Below are positions 32,369 to 45,153 of a DNA stretch of 64,000 nt, piece by piece (within the stretch, counting starts at the first letter, position 1; each line of letters starts with the position of its first letter). The notes below the pieces were generated by a model, which searched no databases, was not told where the DNA came from, and saw nothing but the letters and a program-made list of their open reading frames with translations. The stretch is from Collybia mongolica (lineage: Eukaryota > Basidiomycota > Agaricomycetes > Agaricales > Clitocybaceae). The DNA is taken from NCBI GenBank assembly GCA_013420905.1, contig JAAXNY010000001.1:6014001-6078000 (forward strand), in the 5' to 3' direction. Both the position numbers and the translations under genes were made by a program.

Positions 32369-35300
32369 CAAATTTTGTCCAAGCTACCACAACACCACAG
32401 GGTTTGCATATAGTTTCAACACAGTAGAACCAAGCAGCAGTAAAGTAATTTGATTGTATAGTGGTATCATTATTATCTTCATCATGTGGCTGAATATAAG
32501 ATCTTTGTTGTGGTTGCCAAGGTTGATTCTCATTTGCAGTGCTTTGCAATACTCTGCAAGCACCAGAAAAGTTATCCCAAGTTTGTCTTTGAACATGTCA
32601 CTGCCAGTCTGGCTGATGTTCAGCACAAGCCTGAGTGCCATGAATTTTTCCAGTATTACAGTTTTTAACACAACATTTATCACCATATTCAATGTCATGC
32701 TCATGACAAAAGACACCTCCACACATGTTGAACAGTAATTGTGAACATTTTTCAAAAGCACAATGTTGTACACCCATAACAATGCCATCCATGACAATCA
32801 TATTACATATGCCAGGATTTCCAAGAGGATTAACAAAGTTAACAAGTGGTAGATTTTGATTGGTAGCATTTTCCACCGCACATTGTTGATCAAGAGCAGC
32901 ATCAAGAGCAAATTCACCAGTTAGAACAGGAACAGGAGCATTTTCATCAACATTAACAACAGCAGCAGGATCATCTCCAGTTAGAAATTCAGCATGTTGT
33001 TTATATGGTTGAGTACATTTAGTACAAACATGATTAGTAGCCAAAGCAATTTTTCCATCTGAGCATAGTTCTTGATATGCTTTTTGAGTTACTTCTTCAA
33101 TAGAAATATTATCATCCAGAACCAAGGTTTGGTCAGATGCAGCAGCAATCATGCAAGTGGACTCTTCAACAAACACTTTCCAGATCTGCCAATGGCTCAG
33201 ATTTAGTTCAGAATTGGCAAAGCTATTGTTCCAAAACTCCATATAAGCTGCAGTAGATCCATGAAAGCTATATATGGCATTTAGAACTGTTTTGCCAAAA
33301 ATGCAATCAACCCAAAGTGCTTGACTAGCTTTAAGATATGGAGCTGACTCCAAATATAATCATTTAGCTGAGTTGTTGTCAAGTGATTGTTCATGATCAG
33401 CATAGTATATAGTGTTGCATCTGAAACATTTCCCAGAAACAATATAGGCTTGGTCATGAATAGTAGTGCCTTTGATAAGTTTAACATGAGGAATATCAAT
33501 GTTCCAAGTTTCATGTTTGAGTACATGAAAATTGCAAGATATTGTCAAGCACACAGGTGTATTTGGAGCCAATATATATATTGGTTCAATAACAGTATGA
33601 GAAACAGATTTGAGTTTGCCTTTGAATTCATTATTTTTCCGCACAGGATACAAGTGTAACATTTGAGCAAATCCATCAAGTTGTTTGCTCAAGGCATTAA
33701 TTCTGCTTTGTTCATTTTTTTCTTTAAACATGCTTGTTTCAGGAAAAAACAATGATGCATCATTGCCTAGCAATTGTATCATGATAAAGGCAAGAGAAGT
33801 CATCCAACCAGTGAAAGATAAACAACCAGATGTCATATCTTTAGCATGAAGACTAAGCAAATCTGTGTTGTTGGTCATTGTGAGCAAAGCTATGAGTACA
33901 GTACTCAGTGGAATTTCAGAATTGAAATTCTCTGATACAAAGATACTGAATTCCTGAAATGAAATATCAGGAAACCTTTGTTCAGGATTATAAGCACAAG
34001 TGACTGGCAGCCATGTTAATGCCAGAATGATCCAAAGAGATTTGAATTGATCCAAAATCAAAATGCAAGCAGAAATCTCAGTCCAGAGCCAAAAGAATGC
34101 CACAGCTAGCCATGAAGAACAGAACACATACAAGGCCTGTAATATACTACTAAAAGTTAAACAAAAATACAAACAAAAGTTTATCAAATTGTATCAACTT
34201 ACTACTTCTTTGGTTTCACAGCTTTTGAACTTTGACCCTTCTTCTCCACTTTAGGCTTGTTCTCTGCATCACGCCCTCCAGAACTTGGTTCCACAGCCTT
34301 AGACTTGCCCTTCTTTTTGCTAAACTGTTTCTGCACTTCTTCAACCTTTTCATCATCCTTGGACTTTTTCAAATCCTCCCCCTGCCCACGCAAAAACTTG
34401 TGCAGTGATCCAAGGTTATAATCATCTGCAGAAAATCCCCAAGTTTCTTCATCAGAAAGACGGTCTTCAGTATTTTCCAACCAGTCTATCAGAGCTGGAT
34501 ATTTCTCAACGAACTTGAATGGTTCATAATTTGAATAGAAATAAGAGGTTGAAGCAAAGATTCCTTTCAAATCAGCCAGTTTGGCAGCACCTTTCCAGGT
34601 GAGAGCATCCTTCATTTTCTTCATTGCTGTATTAGCATGACAGAATTCTTTGTATTTTGCATATGCATAACGCAAAGTATGGTTGCCACAATCCAGATAG
34701 AAGTGTTCAATCTCCAACTGCATAATCATAGATTGCTGAACAGATGTGAAGCAAGCAACTATGTCAGACTCAGATGTGTTGTTTGATGTAGACGGTTCAG
34801 TTTTAGAAGGCACAGAAACAGTTGGAATAGAAGAAGTTGGAACTTGTGTGAAAGTTGAGGATTCAGATGATTCAGTCTAAAAGTATTTTTATCAGAGATA
34901 TACTTCAATAAATAAATGTAGTAAAACTTACAAATAAATGCAAAACATATCCATGATCATCATACTTCCAATCCACCATATCATCATCTGAAATTGCAGC
35001 ACTGTAGCGACCCTTAATGTCCCAAGTTTCTTGATTTGTGTATACATAAATCTGGTGATTGTCATTCTTAATAGGCGAGTATAGATTGCCCAATTTGTAA
35101 AGAACAGGACCAAGGGAACTGTTAACTGGAATCTGGATGGTCATAGAAGACTTCATAGCCCTTGGATTACTATGCTCAGATTCCATAGACTTATACACAT
35201 GAACAACACCCTTGACATTTGGTGGTGCAACAGGTTGGTTATATTCAAAATCAGCATGGTTCATAGCATTCCCCAAATGCCTGACCACGAATGAAACCAC

Positions 35301-36720
35301 CCACAGTGCGAGATGCACCCTGCAGAGAATTCAAGTCTCCACCTAAAGTGTAAGACAAACTCAAATCTGCACCACAAGGAGACATATCAATATCCTGGGG
35401 CTCAACACCACCTGGAGATTGCATTTCTATGTCTACACTATGCTTAGGTGGGGTACGTGGTTCTACATTCTCAGATGATGGGGGTAGAACATCCCCAGAC
35501 ACAGAAACTGGGGGCACAGCCTCCCCAAGACCAGAAGATGGGGGCAAAGCCACAAAAGATTGACCTAAAGAAATAGAAACTAAACATATGATTTGTAGAA
35601 TCAGAATAAATTTAACAGGTGTTATAAAATAAAATCTTACTGTTAGTACCAGCAGGCAACAGGGCACAGGAGACGGCGCAGGATGGGGCAGCCAACAAAA
35701 CACAAGAGACACCATGGGAGGGAGGGCCATGGGCAGAGGCAGCACGGGAGGTGGAGGGGGCACGAGAGGCCATGGCAGAGAGGCCAGGGTGGGCACGGGA
35801 GGTGGAGGGGGCATGAGTGCCATTGTTGCCGCCCTGGGCTTTCTTGTTGTTGTCCCGGTCTTCCTCGGTGTCCTCCTCATCCCCATCTTCCTCATCCCCG
35901 TCTTCCTCATCCCTGCTGGCCTCATTCCCGTCCTCCTTGTCCCCGCTTGTCTTGTCCCCACTCACCTCGTCCCTGCTTGCCTTGTCCCCACTTGCCTTGT
36001 CCCCGCTCCTGTCCTCGTCTCTGTCCTCTGCTCCTCCCTCCTTTTTCCCCTCGTGCTCCTCCAGTTCACTGTCACTGGCAGTCAGGGGTGCCACCTGGCG
36101 GGCATGACCAGTGCCCCCCAGCTTTGAGGCTTGAGGCCCCCGGGAGACAGCAGCAGCTGTGCGTGGGGGCAGCGCAATTGGCATGCTGCTTTCTTCGAGC
36201 ATGCGCTTGGTCCTGGGGGGAGGCCGTTTTTGTGAGAACAAGAAATGAAAATTGAACGAAGAACTCACTTTGTGAGGTGAGGTAAGGTGGGGCTGGCCTT
36301 GCCCTTGATGCCTGTTTTACCATGGGTGGTGGCCTTCCTACTGGGGGTGGTGGCCTTTCTGGTGCTGCAGGCGGTGTGAGTAAGAAAGAACATAAGAAGT
36401 GGCTGGGTATGCACCCTGCCTTTGGCTTGGCGGCGCTTGCCTTGATGGTGGTGGCAGCTTTTGTGCGCTTGTGGGCTTTGTTGTCCTTGTCAGTCACTGA
36501 GGTGGCACGCTTGCAACCACAGGTGGAAGGCAGGGGCGTCACGCAGACGTGGCGGCTCCTCGTCATCAGGCGTTCGGCTGCTTCGGCAGCGGCAGCAGTG
36601 GTGGCGGATTTGTGGGTTGACATCATGTTTTGGCAGAAATCTTGCTGGGTTGCTGGGTGCTGGGTTGCTGGGTGCTGGGTTGCTGGGCCTCAGTGTGGTT
36701 GAGGTTGACGATGTGCCCAT
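32369..36720 (-). pseudogene. KDZ-associated CxC5/CxC6 gene with in-frame stops
   Basis: On the minus strand. N-terminal basic Ala/Lys-rich region (36,626-36,400), acidic tandem repeats (36,050-35,880), central blocks at 35,318-34,905 and 34,813-34,202, then a long frame 34,187-32,384. That frame carries the CxC5-like cluster (CLTISCNFHVLKHETWNIDI...VSGKCFRCNTIYYADHE) and the CxC6-like cluster (HCAFEKCSQLL...FCHEHDIEYGDKCCVKNC...CAEHQPDW), ending FYCVETICKPCGVVVAWTKF. These cysteine clusters are named for association with Kyakuja-Dileera-Zisupton (KDZ) transposases. Two in-frame TGA codons interrupt the last frame (33,360-33,362 and 32,598-32,600), both where Trp is plausible. The KDZ transposase domain that should follow is missing at the 32,369 junction. 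Confidence 0.7.
36640..36692. repeat. Tandem 15-mer repeat (gctgggttgctgggt)
   Basis: Three consecutive gctgggttgctgggt-type units lie near the 5' end of the KDZ-associated gene, read on the minus strand as Asn-Pro-Ala repeats (PSNPAPSNPAPSNPA). Confidence 0.7.
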
Positions 36721-37017
36721 TGTTGATCGATGAGGTGGCCGATAAGTCACGTGACTAAACACGTGACCACAACGCATCTATTACATGTTACAATGCTCCA
36801 GAATTCCTGTGGGCTCTGTCAGAATTTCAGTGTTCCAAAGCCAGAATTCCTGTGGAATTTCATTCCACTTGGAATCCGAGTGGAATCCATTCGGAATTTT
36901 TGTCAATTTTTACAGCCATTTTCTATTACTTCTGCAGCCAAAATTCTGACAGGAATCCAAGTGGATTCCTGTCGGAATTGAGGATTCCGCTCAGAATCTG
37001 CTGGAAGATGTGGGGGA
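36721..37017. other. Short-repeat spacer upstream of the DDE transposon
   Basis: 36,795-36,985 is dense in ggaattcc/ggaatcc/gtggaat words (for example ccacttggaatccgagtgga), a likely terminal or subterminal region of one of the flanking elements. Confidence 0.4.
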
Positions 37018-39566
37018 GTGTAAAGACCTCAAATCAATCCAGACAGTCCTCTGCCTTCTCAACCCCTCAGCCCACCCCACCTAGATCTCAAGCCCCAAGC
37101 CTGGAAATGGTTATGAATCTGATCTGGAGGAGGATGATGAAGATCTTGATATTTTAATCCATTTTGATTCTCTGAAGACAAACCTTGCCAATGCAGAAGC
37201 TTATGAGGAGGAGGAGGAGGAGGAGGAGGAGGAGGAAGTGGAGGAATGGGAGGGATTTGGTAGGGAAGATCTTGCTGAGGCAATGGTTGGCATGTTTGAG
37301 ATGGATGATCAGTCTGATTTGGATTAATTGCCCAAGAGATTGAAGAACAAAAGAGATAAGAGAAGGAAGGAGAGGAAAGGCATGTACTCACCCACATATT
37401 CACTTATTTTGCTGATGATAAAGTGACCAGAACGACCCAAGACATATCAGAAAGGTCCAGATGTCATGGCCAAATCGGAACAGACTCAGCAACGGCATGC
37501 AAAAGCTTTCCAAGGCCAGGGAAAGCTGACAGGATTCAGATTCAAGGCCCCTGCATATCAACCAAGGGTTCTGGGGCCGAAGATTAGTGCAAATCCACCA
37601 GCGATTCAAGACGTCAGATCAGAGCCAGTCACACAGCCACCTGCGCTGCCTCCAACCCCTCCCCAGGCTGGACTGTCAAGAGCAAGATCAGCATCTGTGC
37701 TCTCAGATCCATCAATGGATGGCAATGTGGTGGCTTCCCACTCGGCAGATGTTGCTGAGTTGAATGCCGAGAAAGGGAGTGATGTTGAATCAGATTCTCT
37801 GGCAGATGATATGAATGACAAGGAGCTTGAGGATTGGGAAGTTGAGCTTGAAGAGAGTGTCCAAGGCCTGACAAGTCACATTTGTGATTGGCCTGATCTG
37901 CGAAAGCAGATCAAAGATCACCTCAAGAAAAATAGCAAAACTTTACCATTATCGCAACTTAACCAACTCCTCATCATCTCGAATTTTGCAACTCTGCATA
38001 TCAAAGGTGCTTCTCGAACCCAGGCAAGTCTTGAGATTGCAAGGCAATGGCACGATGGACAGGGAAATTGGTTTGCACGGAGAGTTTGGGCACTTGCGAG
38101 GCATTATCAGATTTTCGAACAACTTCCAATTGAGAAGCGTGGTGGGGCCCAGAAATCCAGATTGTGGCTTTATGATGAGCAAGTCAGAACGCAGACACAA
38201 GATTGGCTCACCTCACAGAAAACAGGGGAAGTCACACCCCACCAACTTCGACGTGCACTTAATGAAATAATATTTCCTGAACTGAACATTAATATTTCAA
38301 AAGGAATTAGTGAACGCACTGCTCGTCGTTGGCTGATCAAATTTGGATGGCGTTGAACAGTCGTGCAGAAAGGGGTTTATATGGATGGCCATGAATGTGC
38401 TGATGTGGTGGAATATCGGAACAACATTTTCTTACTGGCAATTGCTCGATTCAAAACTCTTATGGCCAAACATGAGGGGCCAGAATCAAAGAAAATTATG
38501 CCAGAGATTGAGGAAGGGCAGCATCAAATCATCATTCGGTATCATGATGAGTGTTGTTTTCATGGAAATGACGAGGCACGAAACCTTTGGCTGCGAGAAG
38601 GCAAACAGCCCCTCCGGAAAAAGGGCCGAGGACAATTAATTCATGTTTTGGATTTCATTAATAAAGAAGATGGGCAACTTGTTCTTTTGGGTGAAAATGG
38701 TCAGATTATCCGGGATGCCCAAAAAATAATTTATCCAGGCTCAAATGGAGACCCCTGGTGGGACACGAAACAACTCATGGATTAGTTGAAATCTGCCATC
38801 AAAATCTTCAAGGCTGCTCATCCTGGCTGCCAAGCTCTGTTCATTTTTGATCAGTCCTCTGCTCATGCTTCTTTACCACCTGATGCACTCAAGGCTTTTG
38901 AAATGAATAAATCTGATGGGGGAAAGCAACGCAAGCAGCGTGATACCATTATTCCTCAATCAAATCCAGACCCGCGCTTCTGGGGACAGCCACAGACAAT
39001 GACGACATCATCTGGGCAACAGAAAGGGTTGCAGGCAGTTCTCAAAGAACGTGGATTTGATGTCTCGCGCTTGAAGGCCAAGTGTTCACCAGTGTGTCCT
39101 TTTGAGAGCCAAAACTGCTGCATGGCCCGGCTTCTCTCTCAGCAGGAAGATTTTACAAATCAGGAATCAATGCTGGAGACCTTTATCAAGAATTTGGGCC
39201 ATGAGTGCCTTTTCTTGCCAAAGTTTCACTGCAAGCTGAATCCCATTGAAATGGTGAGTCAAGTCTGTTGATTTTCTACTGTGCTAACAAACCATTCTAA
39301 GTACTGGAGATGGTGCAAATACCGGTATAGGGAGCACCCTAAAAACAATTTTGCAGAGGCTAAGACCAGTGCACTGGAAGCCTTGGATGCATGCCCAGCA
39401 GAAGTCATTCAGAAATTTATTAATCGGTCATGGAGATTTATTGATGCTTACAAAAAAGGCTTGACTGGCAAAGCTGCAGCATGGGTTGTATGGAAGCAGA
39501 AGTCCCACAGAGCAGTATCCGAGAAGGCGATGAAAGCACTGGAAGCACAGGAAGGTAAAAAATAAT
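37018..39566 (+). pseudogene. Fungal DDE endonuclease transposase with two in-frame stops
   Basis: The coding trail starts with acidic pieces (37,100-37,330; Glu run, GREDLAEAMVGMFEMDDQSD), then a near-GRPK hook (PERPKTYQKGPDVMAKSEQT) at ~37,440 and helix-turn-helix-like SQLNQLLIISNFATLHIKGA, ERTARRWLIKFGWR. The catalytic part shows RYHDECCFHGNDEARNLWLR (first Asp), GRGQLIHVLDFINKEDGQLV, ALFIFDQSSAHASLPPDALK (second Asp), CLFLPKFHCKLNPIEM (Glu), an intron at ~39,255-39,300 and YWRWCKYRYREHPKNNFAEA. TGA at 38,354-38,356 (WR*TVVQKGVY, expected Trp) and TAG at 38,783-38,785 (MD*LKSA, expected Gln) break it. This is the widespread basidiomycete IS630/Tc1-related 'DDE superfamily endonuclease'. 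Both stops are single transitions from sense. Confidence 0.8.
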
Positions 39567-40829
39567 AATAATAGGGGTGAACGGAGCCTATATAAAGCAG
39601 AAATTTTGTCCGAAAATTTGGCCGCCCCTCAAAATCCGTGGGAAAATTAAGGTGAGGCCGTTTTTGGGGGTTTTCAGGTGCTGCAAGTCCGAATCTGAAG
39701 TCAGTTTTGAGCCAATTTTTTTTCTCCAGCCGCTATCAAATTAGCAGGCTTTGACTGTCCACGACTGTAGAATCTATAATGCTCAATATCTTGACAATAG
39801 CTAGCTATATGAGTATGGTTAAATATAGTATGTGATAACACAACAAAAAACATTTAACAGGCATATGTACATTTGTGTGAACTTTGTCTTTGATGATGAT
39901 ATTTCTATTTTTAGTATATCTAATAAGTTCTTGATTAACCCAGGATGCAAGGCTAGAAATAAATTGTTAAATGTTGAATAGTTGATATACATTTCAATAC
40001 TGTGGGAACTTGGTTCTATTATAGGCATTTGCATTGATATTACTTCCTTATATCACACAATTGGGTAGTCCAATCTGTATGTACAGTAGGTACATTGGAT
40101 AAATACTGTGGGTGTACCAGGAGTCTATATCAGCCTACTAGAGCTGTGCAAATAGTACAGGGGTAAAGTATCAATAAGAAGTAAACTAATATTTGTGAAA
40201 GGAATAAGAACATATCACAAGGTAGATAGAATTATACCAAGGTAGTCTCAAGGTATACAGCAGCATATAGGTGCATATACAATAGAACAAGGTATATCTG
40301 AGCAACTAGATGTGGGGCACATATGCACTCACCTTACACACATCTGGTCAGGGCACAGGGGTGCTTGGCATTACTTGGTCTAGACAGCACATCCAGAGGT
40401 GCACACCTAGCCACCAGGTGATGGTTCTATCATATGGAATATACCACTGCACCACCCATGTCTGCCATGCTAGCTGCTCACTAGGAGAAGTGGGTAGGTA
40501 GGCACTGGTAATGTGGCAGGTGCCTCTGTAGTTCTTGTTGTAGCTTTTATTGTTGTGATTTTGCAGTTGTTATTTTCACTGAGAGGGGTGGGTATGAGAG
40601 AGGGTGGTGGTATCCATGGCAGTGGGACCTGGCATTGTATTTGGCAGTATTGTGCACAATCATATGGCAGGGAGGTGATGGGAGGGGCAGCTGGGGATGT
40701 AGTGGTATAGATTGTCAACAAGGCTGACAGGTGATGTGGCACCTATCAACAATATTCAGCCATTGCCAGTAATGGCCAAGAGTAAACAGCAGGGGCCACT
40801 ATAAAAACAAGCACCTTGGACTGACAAGC
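39567..40829. other. Non-coding repeat-derived stretch
   Basis: It starts with (aat)n at 39,563 and a transposon-like GC-rich piece (ccgcccctcaaaatccgtgg at 39,622), then AT-rich sequence. Only short frames. Confidence 0.4.
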
Positions 40830-41177
40830 TCATATTACCAAATGGTTAATCTACATGCTTTATGCACATGACATGTAACCTTGAGGCCTTGTATTTGACT
40901 CTCCAAAACATTGCATTTTTGTGCATTAAATAAGCAATGGTAACTATAATTAAGTAAGCAATCTGGGCAGTCTGCATGGACTTCATGGGGAGTTGTTCCA
41001 AGCTGGGTCTGAGCATCCAAGTAACAGCATGGATTTATGGACTTTGCTTTGACTTGGCTCAGATGCAGACTGTCAATTAAGCAGGGCTCCCTGCCAAACA
41101 GGGTCTGAGTCAGTCTGCAGACACCTGCATTTGTCTGTGTGGTCTGTGTGGCTCATGTGGCTCAGTGTAAAGTCCCC
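40830..41177 (+). repeat. tRNA-derived SINE-like copy B (diverged)
   Basis: The same layout as copy A: degenerate box A (accaaatggttaatctacat), degenerate box B (gtatttgactct) ~50 bp later, AT-rich body, then a tail matching copy A (gacttggctcagatgcagac, ccctgccaaacagggtctga) and ending ggctcagtgtaaagtcccc. The substitutions relative to copy A are mostly C-to-T/G-to-A. Confidence 0.45.
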
Positions 41178-42079
41178 AGAGAAGCTACTGAGTTGGTTGT
41201 GTATTTGGAATATACAAATATGGATCTACATTTTCAAGCTTGTTAATTTTATCATACAGTCCATCTCTGAGAGTCTGAGTCCCCACTTTACCAGCTGACT
41301 TGTTTTTAAGGAAAATGCCTAGATATACATATATTGTTACCTTTTATTGGTGGATATTTGTATAGGATCTATAAACACCAACTTCTATTGGCATAACCAT
41401 GGATATGGGTGAAGTTGTAAGGGGATCACTTATTTGTCCACATCTAGCCATCAGAATCACTATTGCACAGCTTGCATAGCCTCACTGTTATATCTATTAT
41501 TCTGACACACACTGCTTTAACCCCTTGACAGATAGTAGTTTACTCTGGACTGACATATCACAGATGTATTGTTGCATCAGTAGAGTTACTGATATCAGAT
41601 TCTGTTGTTATTTGAGACATAGGCACAATGTACTGTATATAAGGTGCCCCTTCCTCTCCATGGAAAGGCACCTTTGCAATAGACTTGGGCTGGGTTCTCT
41701 ACTCATAGTCAAGCCTCTAGTGCTCTATGCTCATCCCTTCCCTCATGGTTGTTCATACTGTGTATACTGCTCCCTGTCTGAGCCTCTTGGCAACATGACC
41801 CCTTACAGAAGTGCAACAAGTATTTTGCAAGCTCAAATATGTGCTCATATTTCATCTTCATGTTGTGTATCCATCAGGCCTTCCATGATGTCAAGCTACT
41901 CCCTGTACCCTACAATCTAATTCTAGGACAATGCCTGACAAGTATTCCAGAACCAAACTTATCAACGACAAAAAGTAATATAAAGTTGAATAGATTCTGG
42001 ATAGCTACTTCTATTGCAACAACGTGGTTCTAGGAATATAAAGAAAAGTTAATCAAAAAAAAAACATAAGGACTCATAT
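41178..42079. other. Intergenic, no gene
   Basis: AT-rich with short frames only; nothing supportable. Confidence 0.4.
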
Positions 42080-44590
42080 CTGCCAGTAATGGCCCTCTAC
42101 CTCAAGTGAGTTGTGTGAGTGTCTCTGTACCAAGGTGATTGCATAATTTGGTAAGTGTATTGCCAAAAACACTGAACAGGCATTCACATGATGCAGAATT
42201 TGCAGAGATAGAAAGGATATGATTAGCCAGACAGATATATGAAGGTATGGGGAGAAGTAGAAATTGTGGAGGACATCAATGGGATCAGGGCTTTCATTCT
42301 ATGTTAATAATATTTCCATCAGTATGTGATATTCACATGAAGAGGCAGAGCACACCTAATCTCAGCCATTGTGGCCTGTCATGCACACTGATGTTTGAGA
42401 TTTTCAAACATCCCTAACTGATTGAGGTAATCCTTCAACTGAGAATAGAATTCAACAGGTGGATTGGTTCTGAAAACTCATATCCAAAGTTGTTCTAGAA
42501 GAATATGGACACCAGTGTTATTGAGAAACCCCAATTGTGCAAAGGGAGTGGATTGATATAATGGATTAAGAATCACTGCAGCAATGAAGACTTCTTGATC
42601 AGCTTTAGCCCAGTGCCATTCAAACTTTCCATAATTGCAGTACATTCAATGATATCCTCTGGTTCAGTCATTTAACAATACTGCATTGTGAGATAACCAA
42701 ATGTTAATAGTACTTGATCAAGCTGGAAATATATCACTTGAATGATGTTTGTAGCAATAGCAAGGGGTTGGAGATGACATACAATTCTATATTTCAAGTT
42801 AGCTAATGTTTTTGGCATATATAAACCAAGAGATATGCCTAGCAAGAGAGTGCCAAAAAAGCAGAGTTTTGACAATAGTGATCATCTGACAAGATTTCTG
42901 TTTTGCCTCCATGTTTCCTGTGACAATCAAATTGTCTTTCTCAGGAAATAATTCATCAGCATAAATTATGGAAAGAAATGTGCTTTCCAGTTGACAAATT
43001 TGATGGAAAGCCAGATAATGCAATGTCCAACATATGAGGACTACATGGATGACAGCTTTTGTGTGAGATGGGCCCACAGTATTGATCTGAGCTGCTCACA
43101 TCAAACCCAGGATTATTGTCCTGCTGCAAAGCCAAGTAATAAGATCAGTTGCTTCATCTGTGTAGGCAAGGAGAGGAGCATTGCATTTGATGTAGTCACC
43201 AACAATAAGATTCACCTAATGAGGTGTTACAAATTTTAGTCTAAAAATAGAATAATGACACTTGCTTGGTGGGTGTAACAATTGAGCACATGATCCACAG
43301 ATATTTCATGCCAAACAGTTGTCTGGCTTTCCTTGATTTACCAGAGGCATCAGTCACCAAAGCCACCATGATAACCCCCCATTCATCCCAGAGTGTTGCA
43401 AAGACTTCCTCAAGAACACAGAGAAGGTTCTCTATATTCTTTTATTCTGTTGTTGCATCATAAACATGAACTGTCTGAAGCTACAAAAAGGAAATTAGAA
43501 TAATGAAAAATTCTGCTGAAAAAATAAATACCTTTCCATCCACAAATATCATAAATGCATTGAGATGTAAGTGGGTTTCACTTGTCCACCCATCACCTTG
43601 GAGTGTTGCATTTTTTCCCTTTACCAAGGCCATCACCACTGCACATACAGTAACTCCCTCACTGCCTCAGGAATCAGACAGCATCCTAGTGTCTTCTGTG
43701 ATGGCAAATTTGCTCCTGGTACAAACTCCGCAAAAAATGATTGAACTTCAAAGTTTTCAATCCAGAAAAGTGGTAATACACCAGATGCTGTTACTTGTGC
43801 AATTTTGCAGTCAAAACTTTTCTGTTTTGCTCTAGACCACACTTCAGGCCCAATGCTTCCAATTCTCAAATTAGAAGCAACACTTTCCACTTGAGAAGGG
43901 GGGCAGCTTGAATTAGCATGAGGAAGGTGAGGTAGATGAGCTACTGAAATGGAATCAGAAGGTATGAGACTACTGGCTGGTGATGGTACATGTGACATGA
44001 AATTGCTTGGAGTTAGGAATTGATGATTCTCTGCATAGCCTGTTAGTGCAGAAATGGAGTGAGTTAATGGGAGTCTGGCAATTGGTGGGAGGTCAGTGTG
44101 GCATGCACAGTGACAGCCTGTGGGGGAACTTGTGTTCAATGCTTGCTTGTCCTTCTCAGTCTGTGCACATTCACATACATTGTCTGATTGATGTTGACAG
44201 TTTACAAGGTGGTTGACTAGGGTATTGGTTGCTGATCTCAACCAACCATAGGGAGAATTTGTGTTTTCATCACACACTGCCCACACTGTACCACAACATT
44301 GGTGATAATCAGTTATATAGAATAGAGGTATGCACCTGATTTTTCTATATCTTTTTTTATCTTGCTCAATGGCTCTGTTTCCCTGCTGGACCTCTTTGCA
44401 TCCTCAAACCTGAGCTTCTACAACATCCTTCTCAAAACACTGGATACAATAAACTTTTGCTTTTGCAGAGACACCAATGCCCACAAATGCAATGGCATTT
44501 TTGCTCAAGAACTTTGGGTGATTGTGAAAATAGCCTTGCCACCACCCACAAGCACCTGATTGGACTCTAACAGCCATGGAAGACAATTAA
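42080..44590 (-). pseudogene. hAT-superfamily transposase relic with BED-like finger
   Basis: Pieces in order on the minus strand: AKAKVYCIQCFEKDVVEAQV (44,500), CGTVWAVCDENTNSPYGWLR...SATNTLVNHLVNCQHQSDNV (BED-like C2H-C finger, 44,290-44,170), a Pro/Ser linker, TLQG-type entry before FMIFVDGK (~43,560), VHVYDATTE*KNIENLLCVL (43,470), FATLWDEWGVIMVALVTDAS (43,390), then ADQEVFIAAVILNPLYQSTP (42,600, the hAT LNP block) and a decayed C-terminal dimerisation region to ~42,080 (SLEVEGHYWQ). Many stops and frameshifts. Terminal repeats were not found. Confidence 0.65.
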
Positions 44591-44758
44591 TATTGAAGGA
44601 TTGAAGTCAAGACTTACCATTTTGGTGCCTTCCTTGTCTTGCCTTTTAATAGGTTCTAGTAACAATAAATAGGTATATGTATAATAATCACAGATTCCTT
44701 GAGAGTTACACTGCAGAAAGTTCTGTATCATTTCACAAAAACCTCAAGAGTTACATTG

Positions 44759-45148
44759 TGTTGAGTTTCAGTGTGGCACCATGTATGTGCTTTGTCCACA
44801 GTCATGCTGCTCATGGACAACTTTTCCCTTTGTCCATGATTACGTCACCCATGGACACCTTTGTCCATGGCTGCATCACTCATTCTCTGCCCCATTCTCA
44901 TCCCCTTTGTAACAATTCCCATTTGTCTCACTTATATGTATATATACTTCACTTTACCATACAGACACCCTCAGTCAATTATACATGGACTGAGGGTAAG
45001 CCACTCACTTACTTACTGCTTAAACTTATGCTTATTACTGTACCATAACTTACCATGTTCTCTCATAGGTACAGTGATAACTCAGTTGATTATACACGGA
45101 CTGAGGCTTACTGTGTTCTCTCATAGTGAACTAAGTTAGATTTCAACA
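44759..45148. mobile_element. Solo LTR (390 bp) with 5-bp target duplication
   Basis: It starts TGTTGAGTTTCAGTG and ends TTAGATTTCAACA, so the termini TGTTGA/TCAACA are inverted. The 5-bp sequence cattg lies on both sides (44,754-44,758 and 45,149-45,153). An internal TATA-like tatatgtatatatacttc at ~44,933-44,950 fits an LTR promoter. The direct repeat tcagtcaattatacatggac / tcagttgattatacacggac (44,971 and 45,074) lies in the 3' half. A solo LTR forms by recombination between the two LTRs of one element. Confidence 0.8.
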
Positions 45149-45153
45149 CATTG

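Noticed and set aside
35683..36255. Cys/His/Pro-rich and Leu/Val-rich plus-strand frames
   Set aside because: Opposite-strand shadows of the acidic GDKASGDK-type tandem repeats of the KDZ-associated gene.
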